Source: CAYJLA01 sp964371305
Lineage (GTDB): Bacteria; Bacillota_I; Bacilli_A; RFN20; CAG-826
DNA length: 19,779 nt
Direction: 5' to 3'
Assembly (NCBI GenBank): GCA_964371305.1
Contig: CAYJLA010000018.1
Span: forward strand, 1-19,779
Below, one piece after another: positions 1-7,176 of this stretch (its first letter is position 1; the number at the start of each line of letters is the position of its first letter). The notes under the pieces were generated by a model. The model was given only the letters and a program-made list of their open reading frames with translations. It was not told the DNA's origin and ran no database searches. A program made the position numbers and the translations under genes.

Positions 1-15
1 ATATTTTTAAAATTT

Positions 16-42
16 TTAGCACTTAATAGTTGACAGTGCTAA
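16..42. promoter_or_regulatory. CIRCE operator 1 (HrcA binding site)
   Basis: The sequence reads TTAGCACTT, nine spacer bases, CAGTGCTAA. This matches the CIRCE consensus TTAGCACTC-N9-GAGTGCTAA except for one base at the inner end of each arm. The spacer and right arm contain the -35 hexamer TTGACA, so bound HrcA would block RNA polymerase. HrcA itself is encoded immediately downstream, which gives the usual autoregulatory loop. Confidence 0.9.
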
Positions 43-58
43 ATGAGTATGGAATACT
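30..58 (+). promoter_or_regulatory. Promoter of the hrcA operon
   Basis: TTGACA (30-35), a 17-bp spacer and AATACT (53-58) form a sigma-A-type promoter. Transcription should start near position 65, at the left edge of the second CIRCE. The -35 hexamer is inside the first CIRCE and the start site inside the second, so HrcA can act at both ends of the promoter. Confidence 0.7.
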
Positions 59-62
59 AGGC

Positions 63-89
63 TTAGCAGTCATATTATTTGAGTGCTAA
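63..89. promoter_or_regulatory. CIRCE operator 2 (HrcA binding site)
   Basis: The sequence reads TTAGCAGTC, nine spacer bases, GAGTGCTAA. The right arm is a perfect consensus half-site and the left arm has one mismatch. It lies 20 bp after the first CIRCE. Its right end runs into the Shine-Dalgarno sequence AAAGGA (89-94) of hrcA, so in RNA a hairpin here would sit directly before the ribosome binding site. Confidence 0.88.
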
Positions 90-100
90 AAGGAAACGAA

Positions 101-1108
101 ATGAATAGAAAAGATTACTTATTAAAATTAATAGTAGAATACTTCATTAAGAAGGCTGTCCCTGTTGGAAGTCATACGCTTATTGAAGAATTTAATCTGG
201 AATATTCATCAGCAACTATCCGTGGGGACATGTCTACGTTAGAAAAAGAAGGATATATAGAAAAAACACACACCTCTAGTGGTAGAGTCCCATCTAGTAA
301 AGGTTATCAATATTATTATAATAATTTAAGAGATCGCAGTCTAAACGATGAGATTAAGTTACAAATACAAACAATTATTGATCAAAAAGTTGCATCTGTT
401 GAACAAATATTAAAAGAATCATGTGAAGTTTTATCTCATATGACAAATCTTGCATCTATTGTTATTGGTCCAAATAATGATGATGAAAAACTTGTTTCAA
501 TTAAAATAATACCTTTATCTGAGAAGAGTGCTACGGCAGTGTTTGTAACTAATAAAGGGTTTGTAGAAAATAAAACATTTGTATTTAACGAAAATGTAAG
601 AGTCGAAGATATAGAAAGATGTGTCACATTATTCGAAGAAAGATTAAAAGGGACAGCTATTGTTAACATCGTAGAAAAAATGCAGTCTATAAAACCTATA
701 TTAAGTGAATTTATTATTGAGCACGACATAATGTACCAGGCGTTCATGCAAGTATTCATTAAATTTGCTAGTGATAGATTAGAATTATATGGTAAAGAAC
801 ATTTGTTGTCTCAACCTGAATATGATACTGACGCAAAAAAAATTAAGCGCATTTTAGAACTAATTGGAAATTCAAAAGAAGTTACTTCATTAATTGAAAG
901 TAATAATCAATCAGAAGAACAATTAACTGTAAGTATTGGCGGAACAGATGGAGAAGAGGATATTTCTATCGTATCAGCTAAAATTGATATAGAAGGTTTA
1001 AAAAAAGGAACTATATCTGTAGTAGGGCCTAAAAGAATGGATTACGATAATGTTGCAACTCTTCTAGAGTTTGTAGCAAATGAGTTGAATAGAAAGTATA
1101 GAAACTAA
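101..1108 (+). CDS. hrcA: Heat-inducible transcription repressor HrcA
   Basis: HrcA represses class I heat-shock genes by binding CIRCE and depends on GroEL to stay active. The predicted protein has 335 residues, the usual family length. An N-terminal winged helix is visible, with YSSATIRGDMSTLEKEGYI as recognition and wing region near residues 35-55, followed by the dimerisation and GAF-like parts. I place the start at ATG 101 because AAAGGA at 89-94 lies six bases before it; an in-frame GTG at 83 lies inside the CIRCE operator and has no ribosome site. It is first in the operon with grpE, dnaK and dnaJ. The two CIRCE elements upstream make autoregulation nearly certain. Its TAA stop overlaps the first ATG of the next reading frame by one base. 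Confidence 0.97.
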   Translation: MNRKDYLLKLIVEYFIKKAVPVGSHTLIEEFNLEYSSATIRGDMSTLEKEGYIEKTHTSSGRVPSSKGYQYYYNNLRDRSLNDEIKLQIQTIIDQKVASVEQILKESCEVLSHMTNLASIVIGPNNDDEKLVSIKIIPLSEKSATAVFVTNKGFVENKTFVFNENVRVEDIERCVTLFEERLKGTAIVNIVEKMQSIKPILSEFIIEHDIMYQAFMQVFIKFASDRLELYGKEHLLSQPEYDTDAKKIKRILELIGNSKEVTSLIESNNQSEEQLTVSIGGTDGEEDISIVSAKIDIEGLKKGTISVVGPKRMDYDNVATLLEFVANELNRKYRN

Positions 1109-1109
1109 T

Positions 1110-1122
1110 GGAGGTTAAAATG
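1110..1122 (+). promoter_or_regulatory. Ribosome binding site that sets the grpE start
   Basis: GGAGG at 1110-1114 is followed by a five-base spacer and ATG 1120-1122. The earlier in-frame ATG at 1108 overlaps the hrcA stop codon and the binding site itself, so it is unlikely to be the main start. Confidence 0.75.
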
Positions 1123-1734
1123 GAAGAAAAAGACATAAGGGAAACTTTAGATGAAGTGCTTGAAGAAGAAATAACAGTTAAAAAAGTTAAAAAACAAAAA
1201 AATGACAAGTACGAAAAATTAAATGAAGACTACAATAAGGCTTTGGCAGATCTCGCTCATTGGAAAAATGAATATTATAGAGTTTATGCAGATACGCAAA
1301 ACCTACGTACATCCATTGAAAAAGATCATAGAAATGCGATGAAGTACAGAATAGAAGGAGTTGTGAATGACTTGCTTCCTGTATTAGATGGATTCCATTT
1401 AGCGCTAAATATGCCTGCAACAACTAAAGAACTGCAAAATTATTTAGTTGGCTTCCAATACATTTATAAGAACTTTGTAAATGTTCTAGAAGGTTCAGGC
1501 GTTCATCAAGTCGAAGTAAAAGTTGGTGATAAATTCAATGAGGCGAGAATGCAAGCTGTAGAAACAGTAGAAGCGGATGGTGAAGAAAATACTATTGTGA
1601 AAGTACTTGCAAACGGATATGTGCTTCATGATCGTCTAATAAGACCAGCAATGGTTGTAGTTAGTAAAAAGAAAATAGAAACTGAAGAAATTGTCGACGA
1701 AACAGACAATAAAGAAGAAGTAAACTTAGCATAA
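1120..1734 (+). CDS. grpE: Nucleotide exchange factor GrpE
   Basis: GrpE drives ADP release from DnaK. From ATG 1120 the protein has 204 residues. It has an acidic N-terminal stretch, then a lysine- and glutamate-rich segment (about residues 20-80) with coiled-coil character that fits the long dimer helix, and a C-terminal beta domain. The GrpE signature is visible near the end: VLANGYVLHDRLIRPAMVVV. An acidic tail (ETEEIVDETDNKEE) follows. The gene starts 11 bases after hrcA stops and lies 20 bases before dnaK, so it is co-transcribed with both. Nothing unusual was seen beyond the choice between ATG 1108 and ATG 1120. Confidence 0.96.
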   Translation: MEEKDIRETLDEVLEEEITVKKVKKQKNDKYEKLNEDYNKALADLAHWKNEYYRVYADTQNLRTSIEKDHRNAMKYRIEGVVNDLLPVLDGFHLALNMPATTKELQNYLVGFQYIYKNFVNVLEGSGVHQVEVKVGDKFNEARMQAVETVEADGEENTIVKVLANGYVLHDRLIRPAMVVVSKKKIETEEIVDETDNKEEVNLA

Positions 1735-1754
1735 TTAAGGAGGAAAGTATTATT

Positions 1755-3581
1755 ATGGCAAAAGAAATTATTATTGGTATCGATTTAGGTACCACAAACT
1801 CAGTTGTAAGTTATTTACAAGCGGATGGTAAAGTTAAAGTTATACCAAACCCTGAAGGAACAATAACAACACCTTCAGTAGTGGCTTTTAAAGGAAATGG
1901 TGAAGAAGTTGTTGGTAATGCAGCAAAAAGACAAGCTGTTACTAATCCTGATACAGTAAGTTCAATCAAACGTCACATTGGTGCAAATTATAAAGCACAC
2001 ATTGCATGCTTGAAAAAGGATTTCACACCTCAAGAAATATCAGCTAAAATTCTCGCTTATATGAAAAAATATGCGGAAGATGCAATTGGTAAACCAGTTG
2101 AAAAAGCTGTTATTACAGTTCCTGCATACTTCAACGATGCACAAAGACAAGCGACAAAAGATGCTGGTAAAATTGCCGGTTTAGATGTTGTAAGAATTAT
2201 TAATGAACCTACTGCAGCAGCTCTTGCTTATGGTATGGAAAATGAAAAAGCACAAAAAATCTTAGTATTCGATCTAGGTGGTGGTACATTTGATGTATCT
2301 ATATTAGATATAGGTGATGGTACATTTGAAGTCATTTCAACAAGTGGCGATAATAAACTTGGTGGTGATGACTGGGATAAAGTACTAGCTGATTACATTA
2401 AAGCTCAAATTAAAATTGAAACAGGTGTCGATTTAACTGATAAAATGGCAATGCAGAGATTCCTCGATGCAGCTGAAAAAGCTAAAATTGAATTATCTAG
2501 CTCTCTTTCAACAACAATTTCATTACCATTCATTGGTATGACAGCAGCAGGTCCAATTAACTTTGAAACAACTCTTACAAGAGCAAAATTCCAAGATTTA
2601 ACAAAACATCTTCTTGCAAGGTGTGAAACACCAGTTAAAACTGCTTTATCAGACGCAAAATTAAGTGCAAACGAAATTCATGAAGTTATTATGATTGGTG
2701 GTTCAATTCGTATGCCAGCAGTTCAAGAGCTAATTAAAAAATTACTTGGTAAAACTCCAAACTTATCTGTAAACCCAGATGAAGCTGTTTCAATGGGTGC
2801 AGCAATTCAAGGTGGTGTTGTTAGCGGCGACATTAAAGACGTAGTATTATTGGATGTTACTCCACTTACATTAGGTATTGAAACTCTTGGCGCGGTGTTA
2901 ACTCCACTTATTCCAAGAAATACAACAATTCCAACTACAAAATCACAAATATTCTCGACAGCTGCAGATAACCAACCAGCAGTTGATATTATGGTTTATC
3001 AAGGCGAAAGGCCAATGGCTAAAGATAACAAAATGTTAGGTCATTTCCAATTATCAGGTATTAAGGCTGCTCCTCGTGGCACACCTCGTATTGAAGTTAC
3101 TTTCTCAATTGACGTAAACGGTATTGTAAAAGTATCAGCTAAAGACTTAGATACAAATAAAGAACAAGAAATAACAATTTCTGGAAGTAACGGTTTATCA
3201 CAAGAAGAAATCGATAGAATGGTTCGTGAAGCTGAAGCCAATAAAGAAGCTGATGAAGCACGTAGAGAAGAAGTTGAATTACGTAATAAAGCAGAAAGTT
3301 ATTTGAATAATATTGAGACTGCACTTAATGAACAAGGAGATACAATGGATCCAAATCAAAAAGCGCAAAGCGAAGCTCTTAGAGATGAACTTAGAAACGC
3401 TTTAAATAATAATGATATGGAAACAGTAAAAAATCGTCTTAATGAATTAGAACAAGCAGCAGCAGCAATGAATAACCAACAACAAGCTGGTGGATTTGCA
3501 GGCGAACCTCAACAAGAGGAAGCCGATTCTTCATCAAATAGAGATGATGTAATTGATGCTGATTTTACTGATAAAAACTAA
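1755..3581 (+). CDS. dnaK: Molecular chaperone DnaK (Hsp70)
   Basis: This is the ATP-dependent chaperone that holds unfolded polypeptides with help from DnaJ and GrpE. It has 608 residues, the shorter Gram-positive form without the extra N-terminal-domain insertion of proteobacterial DnaK. The nucleotide-binding domain shows IGIDLGTTNS at residues 7-16, NEPTAAALAYG at about 150-160 and DLGGGTFDVS at 173-182. The interdomain linker appears as VVLLDVTPLTLG, followed by the substrate-binding domain and a helical lid rich in Glu, Asn and Gln. The tail ends in an acidic DDVIDADF motif. AAGGAGG at 1737-1743 precedes the ATG by 11 bases, a slightly long spacing. A hairpin follows the stop codon. Confidence 0.98.
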   Translation: MAKEIIIGIDLGTTNSVVSYLQADGKVKVIPNPEGTITTPSVVAFKGNGEEVVGNAAKRQAVTNPDTVSSIKRHIGANYKAHIACLKKDFTPQEISAKILAYMKKYAEDAIGKPVEKAVITVPAYFNDAQRQATKDAGKIAGLDVVRIINEPTAAALAYGMENEKAQKILVFDLGGGTFDVSILDIGDGTFEVISTSGDNKLGGDDWDKVLADYIKAQIKIETGVDLTDKMAMQRFLDAAEKAKIELSSSLSTTISLPFIGMTAAGPINFETTLTRAKFQDLTKHLLARCETPVKTALSDAKLSANEIHEVIMIGGSIRMPAVQELIKKLLGKTPNLSVNPDEAVSMGAAIQGGVVSGDIKDVVLLDVTPLTLGIETLGAVLTPLIPRNTTIPTTKSQIFSTAADNQPAVDIMVYQGERPMAKDNKMLGHFQLSGIKAAPRGTPRIEVTFSIDVNGIVKVSAKDLDTNKEQEITISGSNGLSQEEIDRMVREAEANKEADEARREEVELRNKAESYLNNIETALNEQGDTMDPNQKAQSEALRDELRNALNNNDMETVKNRLNELEQAAAAMNNQQQAGGFAGEPQQEEADSSSNRDDVIDADFTDKN

Positions 3582-3597
3582 TAATTATATAATAATA

Positions 3598-3627
3598 AAA
3601 AGGGGAAGAGTTCGCTCTTCTCCCTTT
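3598..3627 (+). terminator. Hairpin with UUCG tetraloop between dnaK and dnaJ
   Basis: AAAAGGGGAAGAG (3598-3610), loop TTCG (3611-3614) and CTCTTCTCCCTTT (3615-3627) form a stem of about 12 pairs with one bulged T, capped by a very stable UUCG loop closed by G-C. It is followed by GTATTTT rather than a clean T-run. It may act as a partial terminator that lowers dnaJ expression, or as an RNA processing or stability element. No separate promoter is evident between it and dnaJ. Confidence 0.7.
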
Positions 3628-3648
3628 GTATTTTAAGAAAGGAAATTT

Positions 3649-4773
3649 ATGGCGAATAAAAGAGATTTATATGAAGTTCTTGGAATTGCTAAAACTGCTA
3701 GTAAAGATGAAATAAAGTCGGCGTACAGAAAACTAGCAAAAAAATATCATCCGGATATTAATAAAGAGGCAGATGCGGAAACTAAATTTAAAGAAATTCA
3801 AGAAGCATATGATATTTTATATGATGATACAAAGCGTGCATCTTATGATAGGTTCGGACATCAAGCATTTGAACAAGGCGGCATGGGCGGAGGTCCTGGA
3901 GGCTTTGGAGGTTTTGGCGGAGGTCAAGGTTTTGATATAAATTTAGATGATATATTTTCATCTTTCTTTGGTGGTGGACAACGTAGACAGCAAAGAAATT
4001 ATGGTCCAACGCGTGGTGAAGATAATATAATGCGTGTTAAGATAGATTTTATGGACGCTATTAAGGGAAAAACCATCGTAATTGCTGTAACTTATGATGA
4101 AGTTTGTGATAAATGTAATGGAACAGGTGCTGATAAACCAAGCGACGTTAAAACATGTTCTACTTGTAATGGTCAAGGTCACGTAAAAGGCGTAAAGAAT
4201 ACATTCTTTGGACAAATGGAAACAACTGAAGCATGTAAAACATGTGGAGGAACTGGCAAAGTAACGACTAGTAAATGTAGTAAATGTGGCGGAAAAGGAT
4301 ATAATCGTGTTAAAAAAGATGTTGAAGTAAAAATTCCAGCAGGTATTTCAAATGGTCAACAAATTAGAATTGCTGGTAAAGGAAGTCGTGGAAGAAACGG
4401 TGGACCAAATGGTGATTTATATTTAGAAATTATAACAAATGAACATAGACATTTTATAAGACGTGGAAATGACATCCATATTAATATTCCGTTGAGTTTT
4501 ATTGATGCTTCACTTGGATGCAAAGTTGATGTTCCAACTGTTTATGGAGACGTAGAATTAACAGTTCCTGCAGGAACGCAACCTCAGCAAGTATTAAAAC
4601 TAAAAGGTAAAGGTGTTAAAGATATGAGAGGAGGACATTCTGGCGATCAATTTGTCCATCTTGATATTAAAACTCCTGAACACTTATCTGGAGAACAAAA
4701 ATCTCTTCTTGAATCATTTAGAAAAGCTACTAAAGAAAGTTTATTCGATAAGTTTAAGAAAATGTTTAAGTAG
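3649..4773 (+). CDS. dnaJ: Chaperone protein DnaJ (Hsp40)
   Basis: DnaJ delivers substrates to DnaK and stimulates its ATPase. The protein has 374 residues, typical of type I DnaJ. The J domain covers residues 1-70 with the HPD triad at 34-36. A Gly/Phe-rich stretch follows (about 75-105). The zinc-binding region has all four CxxCxGxG repeats: CDKCNGTG, CSTCNGQG, CKTCGGTG and CSKCGGKG. The C-terminal substrate-binding domains and a basic tail complete it. AAAGGA at 3638-3643 lies five bases before the ATG. It is last in the heat-shock operon, after the intergenic hairpin, and a strong terminator follows the TAG stop. Confidence 0.98.
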   Translation: MANKRDLYEVLGIAKTASKDEIKSAYRKLAKKYHPDINKEADAETKFKEIQEAYDILYDDTKRASYDRFGHQAFEQGGMGGGPGGFGGFGGGQGFDINLDDIFSSFFGGGQRRQQRNYGPTRGEDNIMRVKIDFMDAIKGKTIVIAVTYDEVCDKCNGTGADKPSDVKTCSTCNGQGHVKGVKNTFFGQMETTEACKTCGGTGKVTTSKCSKCGGKGYNRVKKDVEVKIPAGISNGQQIRIAGKGSRGRNGGPNGDLYLEIITNEHRHFIRRGNDIHINIPLSFIDASLGCKVDVPTVYGDVELTVPAGTQPQQVLKLKGKGVKDMRGGHSGDQFVHLDIKTPEHLSGEQKSLLESFRKATKESLFDKFKKMFK

Positions 4774-4784
4774 AAATGCAAATT

Positions 4785-4813
4785 AAAATAACCGCAAATT
4801 GCGGTTATTTTTT
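4785..4813. terminator. Rho-independent terminator after dnaJ
   Basis: AAAATAACCGC (4785-4795), loop AAATT and GCGGTTATTTT (4801-4811) form an 11-bp perfect stem ending in a run of six T (4808-4813). It ends the heat-shock operon. The A-run on the left arm gives a short T-run on the other strand, so it could also stop the convergent ABC operon, whose last gene ends at 4838. Confidence 0.88.
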
Positions 4814-4837
4814 ATATTATTTAATCTTTTATTGCAA

Positions 4838-5590
4838 CTAATATGTAAAAAATATTTTTTTAATAAGACGTATTGCGTATTCTAATATAAGTGAAATCAT
4901 AACAGCTAAGACAGTATAAATCATTAATTTACCAACTTCAAAGTATATTCTACTTTCTTGCATTAAGGAACCTAAGGCATCTGATGTTTGTGCAAGAACT
5001 TCACTTGCTATTACGACCTTTGTTCCAATGGAAATCGCATTCGCCATAGACTCTAATGAAATAGGTGCCATCAATGGAATGTAAATTTTAAATATTTTAA
5101 TAGGTAGTGCAACATCAAAAGTTCTAGTTGCCAAAATTAAATTTCTATCAATATTGTCGCTTGCAGAAGTTAATCCAGAAAACATAGTTGGGAAAGCCAC
5201 AAGAGATGCAACCCAAATAGGTGTTAAGTTTGATGGTGACCATATTATGAATAGTAGTATTAAACTCATAGAAGGTATACTTCTTAAAACTGAAATCAAT
5301 AGTGCAATAACTCGTTTTGCACCATAACCTAATTTACTTATAAGTACACAAATACAAGCTAAAGTAAAACTAAATAAAAAACCGATGATACTGCGTAACA
5401 TTGTATTTCCAAGAGAAACATATAGTTCATCATCAGAAAATACAGCTGCTATATCATCGATTGATTGTGGGATTGATGGTACAATAAATTCGGAATTAAC
5501 ACTTAAAGCTATTAATGACCATACACTTAAAATAATACCAAGTGCGATGACAATATATAAAATTTCATTTAATAACTTTTTTGCTTTCAC
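4838..5590 (-). CDS. ABC transporter permease (SsuC/TauC-type, BPD_transp_1)
   Basis: This is a membrane permease of an import ABC system. Its 250 residues contain about six hydrophobic segments (near 10-30, 64-85, 95-117, 122-143, 182-200 and 222-243), as in the SsuC/TauC/ThiX group. The cytoplasmic coupling loop, which usually reads EAA...G...LP, lies at about 152-173 (LATRTFDVALPIKIFKIYIP) and is degenerate: only the spacing, a basic residue and the final P are kept. The start is GTG at 5590-5588, and an in-frame TAA seven codons upstream leaves little choice. There is no clear ribosome site in the 22-base gap after the upstream lipoprotein gene, so translational coupling is likely. No ATPase gene is adjacent. 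The substrate cannot be read from the sequence. Confidence 0.88.
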   Translation of the reverse strand: MKAKKLLNEILYIVIALGIILSVWSLIALSVNSEFIVPSIPQSIDDIAAVFSDDELYVSLGNTMLRSIIGFLFSFTLACICVLISKLGYGAKRVIALLISVLRSIPSMSLILLFIIWSPSNLTPIWVASLVAFPTMFSGLTSASDNIDRNLILATRTFDVALPIKIFKIYIPLMAPISLESMANAISIGTKVVIASEVLAQTSDALGSLMQESRIYFEVGKLMIYTVLAVMISLILEYAIRLIKKIFFTY

Positions 5591-5612
5591 GATTTATAAT
5601 AATAATATACGA

Positions 5613-6626
5613 TTATTTAACTCCTACCATATATAGATTACCATAAGTTACGGTTGCAAGAAACTCTGCTCCAAAATTTTTGAATATTATTGATGCCATG
5701 TTGCTAGGAACAACTGCAAAGTTAGCGTCACCTGCTGGACTAAACTTACTTGGTAAAATTGTAGGGTCAGTTGCAACTTCTAAAGTTACATTAGACATAG
5801 AAGCAACTTTACTTAAAGCTAATGCAGGCGCACCATCTGGTGTATATATTTTCAAAGCTTCTGTTGTAGTTTCCCCGCTAGTTGGTAATGTTGGATAAAA
5901 TTCATCTGTTGGTAGTGCGCCGCCATATGATGCAGCAGTAAATGTTTCTAAAAGAGTTTTGATAGCATTTTGTTGAGTATCTTTAGTTTTATACGTAATA
6001 TTCGATCTTTTAACTATTTCTGCATCGATGCTAGCAAGAGCTTTGCTACCTGCTTCAGCTAAATCAGCTTTTGTTTCATCCAAGTTATCTTCTAAATAAC
6101 TACTAGCATCTTTTACTGCCTGAGTAATGGCATATACTTCATTAGGATTTGTATCAACATAATCCTTTTTTGCTATCAGCACAGCTTGAGGATAACCTCC
6201 ATCTTGATCAAAAGCATCACCGTATGTTTCTTGTAAATCACTTGCTATGTATGAGTCTTCAAGTGACGAAAGTAATGGACTGATACTTGGTTCACCACCA
6301 ATTACGAAATCTGCTTTATTTGTGTCTAAAAATCCTGCCATTTCAGCTCCACTAGACATATAAGTCAATGCAACTTTGCCTTCGATTGCGGTAGTGCTTT
6401 TTTCAAATGGTATACCTTCTTTTGTTAAAATTGCCTGAAATACTTGGTCCGGAACATTTCCTTCTCCAATGTTCGCTACTACTTTACCTTTTAATTCAGA
6501 ATAATCTGTAATTTCGTTTGCGCCAACTGTTGTTGATGTATCGGATGGAGAAGTGCTTGAACTTGGTCCTGTACATCCTACTAGAACAAGTGCTGGTAAC
6601 ATTAATAATAAACTTATTTTTTTCAT
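5613..6626 (-). CDS. ABC substrate-binding lipoprotein (NMT1/SsuA-like), apparently circularly permuted
   Basis: This is a surface-tethered binding protein for the permease that follows it. The 337 residues begin with a lipoprotein signal, with lipobox LVGC and Cys18, followed by a Ser/Thr-rich linker (19-38). Residues 40-245 look like the part that is usually C-terminal in NMT1/SsuA-type proteins: they begin with a SELKGK motif and end with GGALPTDEFYP, a motif normally found at the very end. After a Ser/Thr linker (246-256), residues 257-337 look like the part that is usually N-terminal: KIYTPDGAPALALSK, a DANFAVVPSNMASIIF segment and TYGNLYMVG. The order of the two parts is therefore swapped. 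AAAGGA at 6636-6631 lies four bases before the ATG. The ligand is unknown; family members bind thiamine precursors, sulfonates and related small molecules. Confidence 0.9.
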   Translation of the reverse strand: MKKISLLLMLPALVLVGCTGPSSSTSPSDTSTTVGANEITDYSELKGKVVANIGEGNVPDQVFQAILTKEGIPFEKSTTAIEGKVALTYMSSGAEMAGFLDTNKADFVIGGEPSISPLLSSLEDSYIASDLQETYGDAFDQDGGYPQAVLIAKKDYVDTNPNEVYAITQAVKDASSYLEDNLDETKADLAEAGSKALASIDAEIVKRSNITYKTKDTQQNAIKTLLETFTAASYGGALPTDEFYPTLPTSGETTTEALKIYTPDGAPALALSKVASMSNVTLEVATDPTILPSKFSPAGDANFAVVPSNMASIIFKNFGAEFLATVTYGNLYMVGVK

Positions 6627-6701
6627 AATTTCCTTTCTTTAACTCATATAGAGTCTTATAAATTTTATTGATTAACTACGTGTTATATTGTGTAAAAATA
6701 T

Positions 6702-6719
6702 AGTTAGTGTAAACTAACT
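6702..6719. repeat. Perfect inverted repeat in the lipoprotein promoter region (candidate operator)
   Basis: AGTTAGT (6702-6708), spacer GTAA and ACTAACT (6713-6719) form a perfect 7-bp inverted repeat about 76 bases upstream of the lipoprotein start. On the minus strand the spacer region contains TTTACA, which could serve as a -35 hexamer with CAATAT 17 bases later as a weak -10. The size and position fit a repressor operator, but no regulator gene is adjacent. Confidence 0.5.
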
Positions 6720-6773
6720 TTAACATTTATTTGAAGTCTTTGCAAGAAAAAACAAGAAAATGTGAAAACAACA

Positions 6774-6799
6774 TTATCAAATTGTTTGATGATTGATAA
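6774..6799. repeat. Inverted repeat TTATCAA-N12-TTGATAA
   Basis: Perfect 7-bp arms at 6774-6780 and 6793-6799. A second inverted repeat is nested at 6776-6790: ATCAAA, TTG, TTTGAT. A similar pair, TTATCA-N9-TGATAA, lies at 6845-6865. The repeated half-site suggests a shared protein-binding motif, but such AT-rich words also occur by chance. Confidence 0.4.
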
Positions 6800-6844
6800 A
6801 ACATGTTAGATTTATAGTTATTTCTATTTTATAAGACGATTAAT

Positions 6845-6865
6845 TTATCATAAAATTATTGATAA
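6845..6865. repeat. Inverted repeat TTATCA-N9-TGATAA
   Basis: Second occurrence of the TTATCA/TGATAA inverted half-sites in the same gap, 45 bp after the first pair. Both arms are perfect over 6 bp. Confidence 0.35.
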
Positions 6866-7161
6866 TCCATGCGTACCAAATATTACACTATAAAAATGTT
6901 AGATGTTATATTTTTTTAAAAAAATTGTGACACAAAATTTAAAAATATAAAAGACTGTACGCGTTAAGTTCAGAATTGACAATCGTAACAGCTCTTTCCA
7001 CTGTGATGGTTGCAAAAATTGGTGTTTATCGAATTAATTAAAGTAAATTACACTACAGTTATTGATTGATGCTATTTTTATTATTTTTTGGAAATGAGAT
7101 AAATTGTTTTTTGTTTTTGGTTGTATTTCTTAACATTATACAAGTACTATATAATTATAAA

Positions 7162-7176
7162 AGAGGAACTTTTATG
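7162..7176 (+). promoter_or_regulatory. Ribosome binding site that sets the surface-protein start
   Basis: AGAGGA at 7162-7167 is followed by a six-base spacer and ATG 7174-7176. In-frame TTG 7066 and ATG 7069 upstream lack a binding site and would put an unlikely hydrophobic stretch before the signal peptide. A TATAAT hexamer at 7150-7155 lies just upstream, but no good -35 pairs with it. Confidence 0.7.

Larger units (their letters stand above)
6627..7173. other. 547-nt non-coding gap between divergent genes
   Basis: This gap holds the divergent promoters of the lipoprotein operon (minus strand) and the surface-protein gene (plus strand). It is very AT-rich and contains several inverted repeats, listed separately. 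No convincing gene was found. A short open stretch at 6943-7041 reads like protein but has no start codon with a ribosome site. Confidence 0.7.

Noticed and set aside
83..100. GTG start for hrcA at 83
   Set aside because: It lies inside the second CIRCE and has no ribosome site, while ATG 101 has AAAGGA at the right distance.
436..759. Open frame on the minus strand inside hrcA
   Set aside because: It is antisense to a well-conserved gene, has no ribosome site and no protein-like motifs; similar antisense frames inside dnaK, dnaJ, deoC, era and the permease were dropped for the same reason.
6627..7173. Replication origin in the non-coding gap
   Set aside because: The gap is AT-rich but has no DnaA-box cluster (TTATCCACA-like), and dnaA/dnaN are not nearby.
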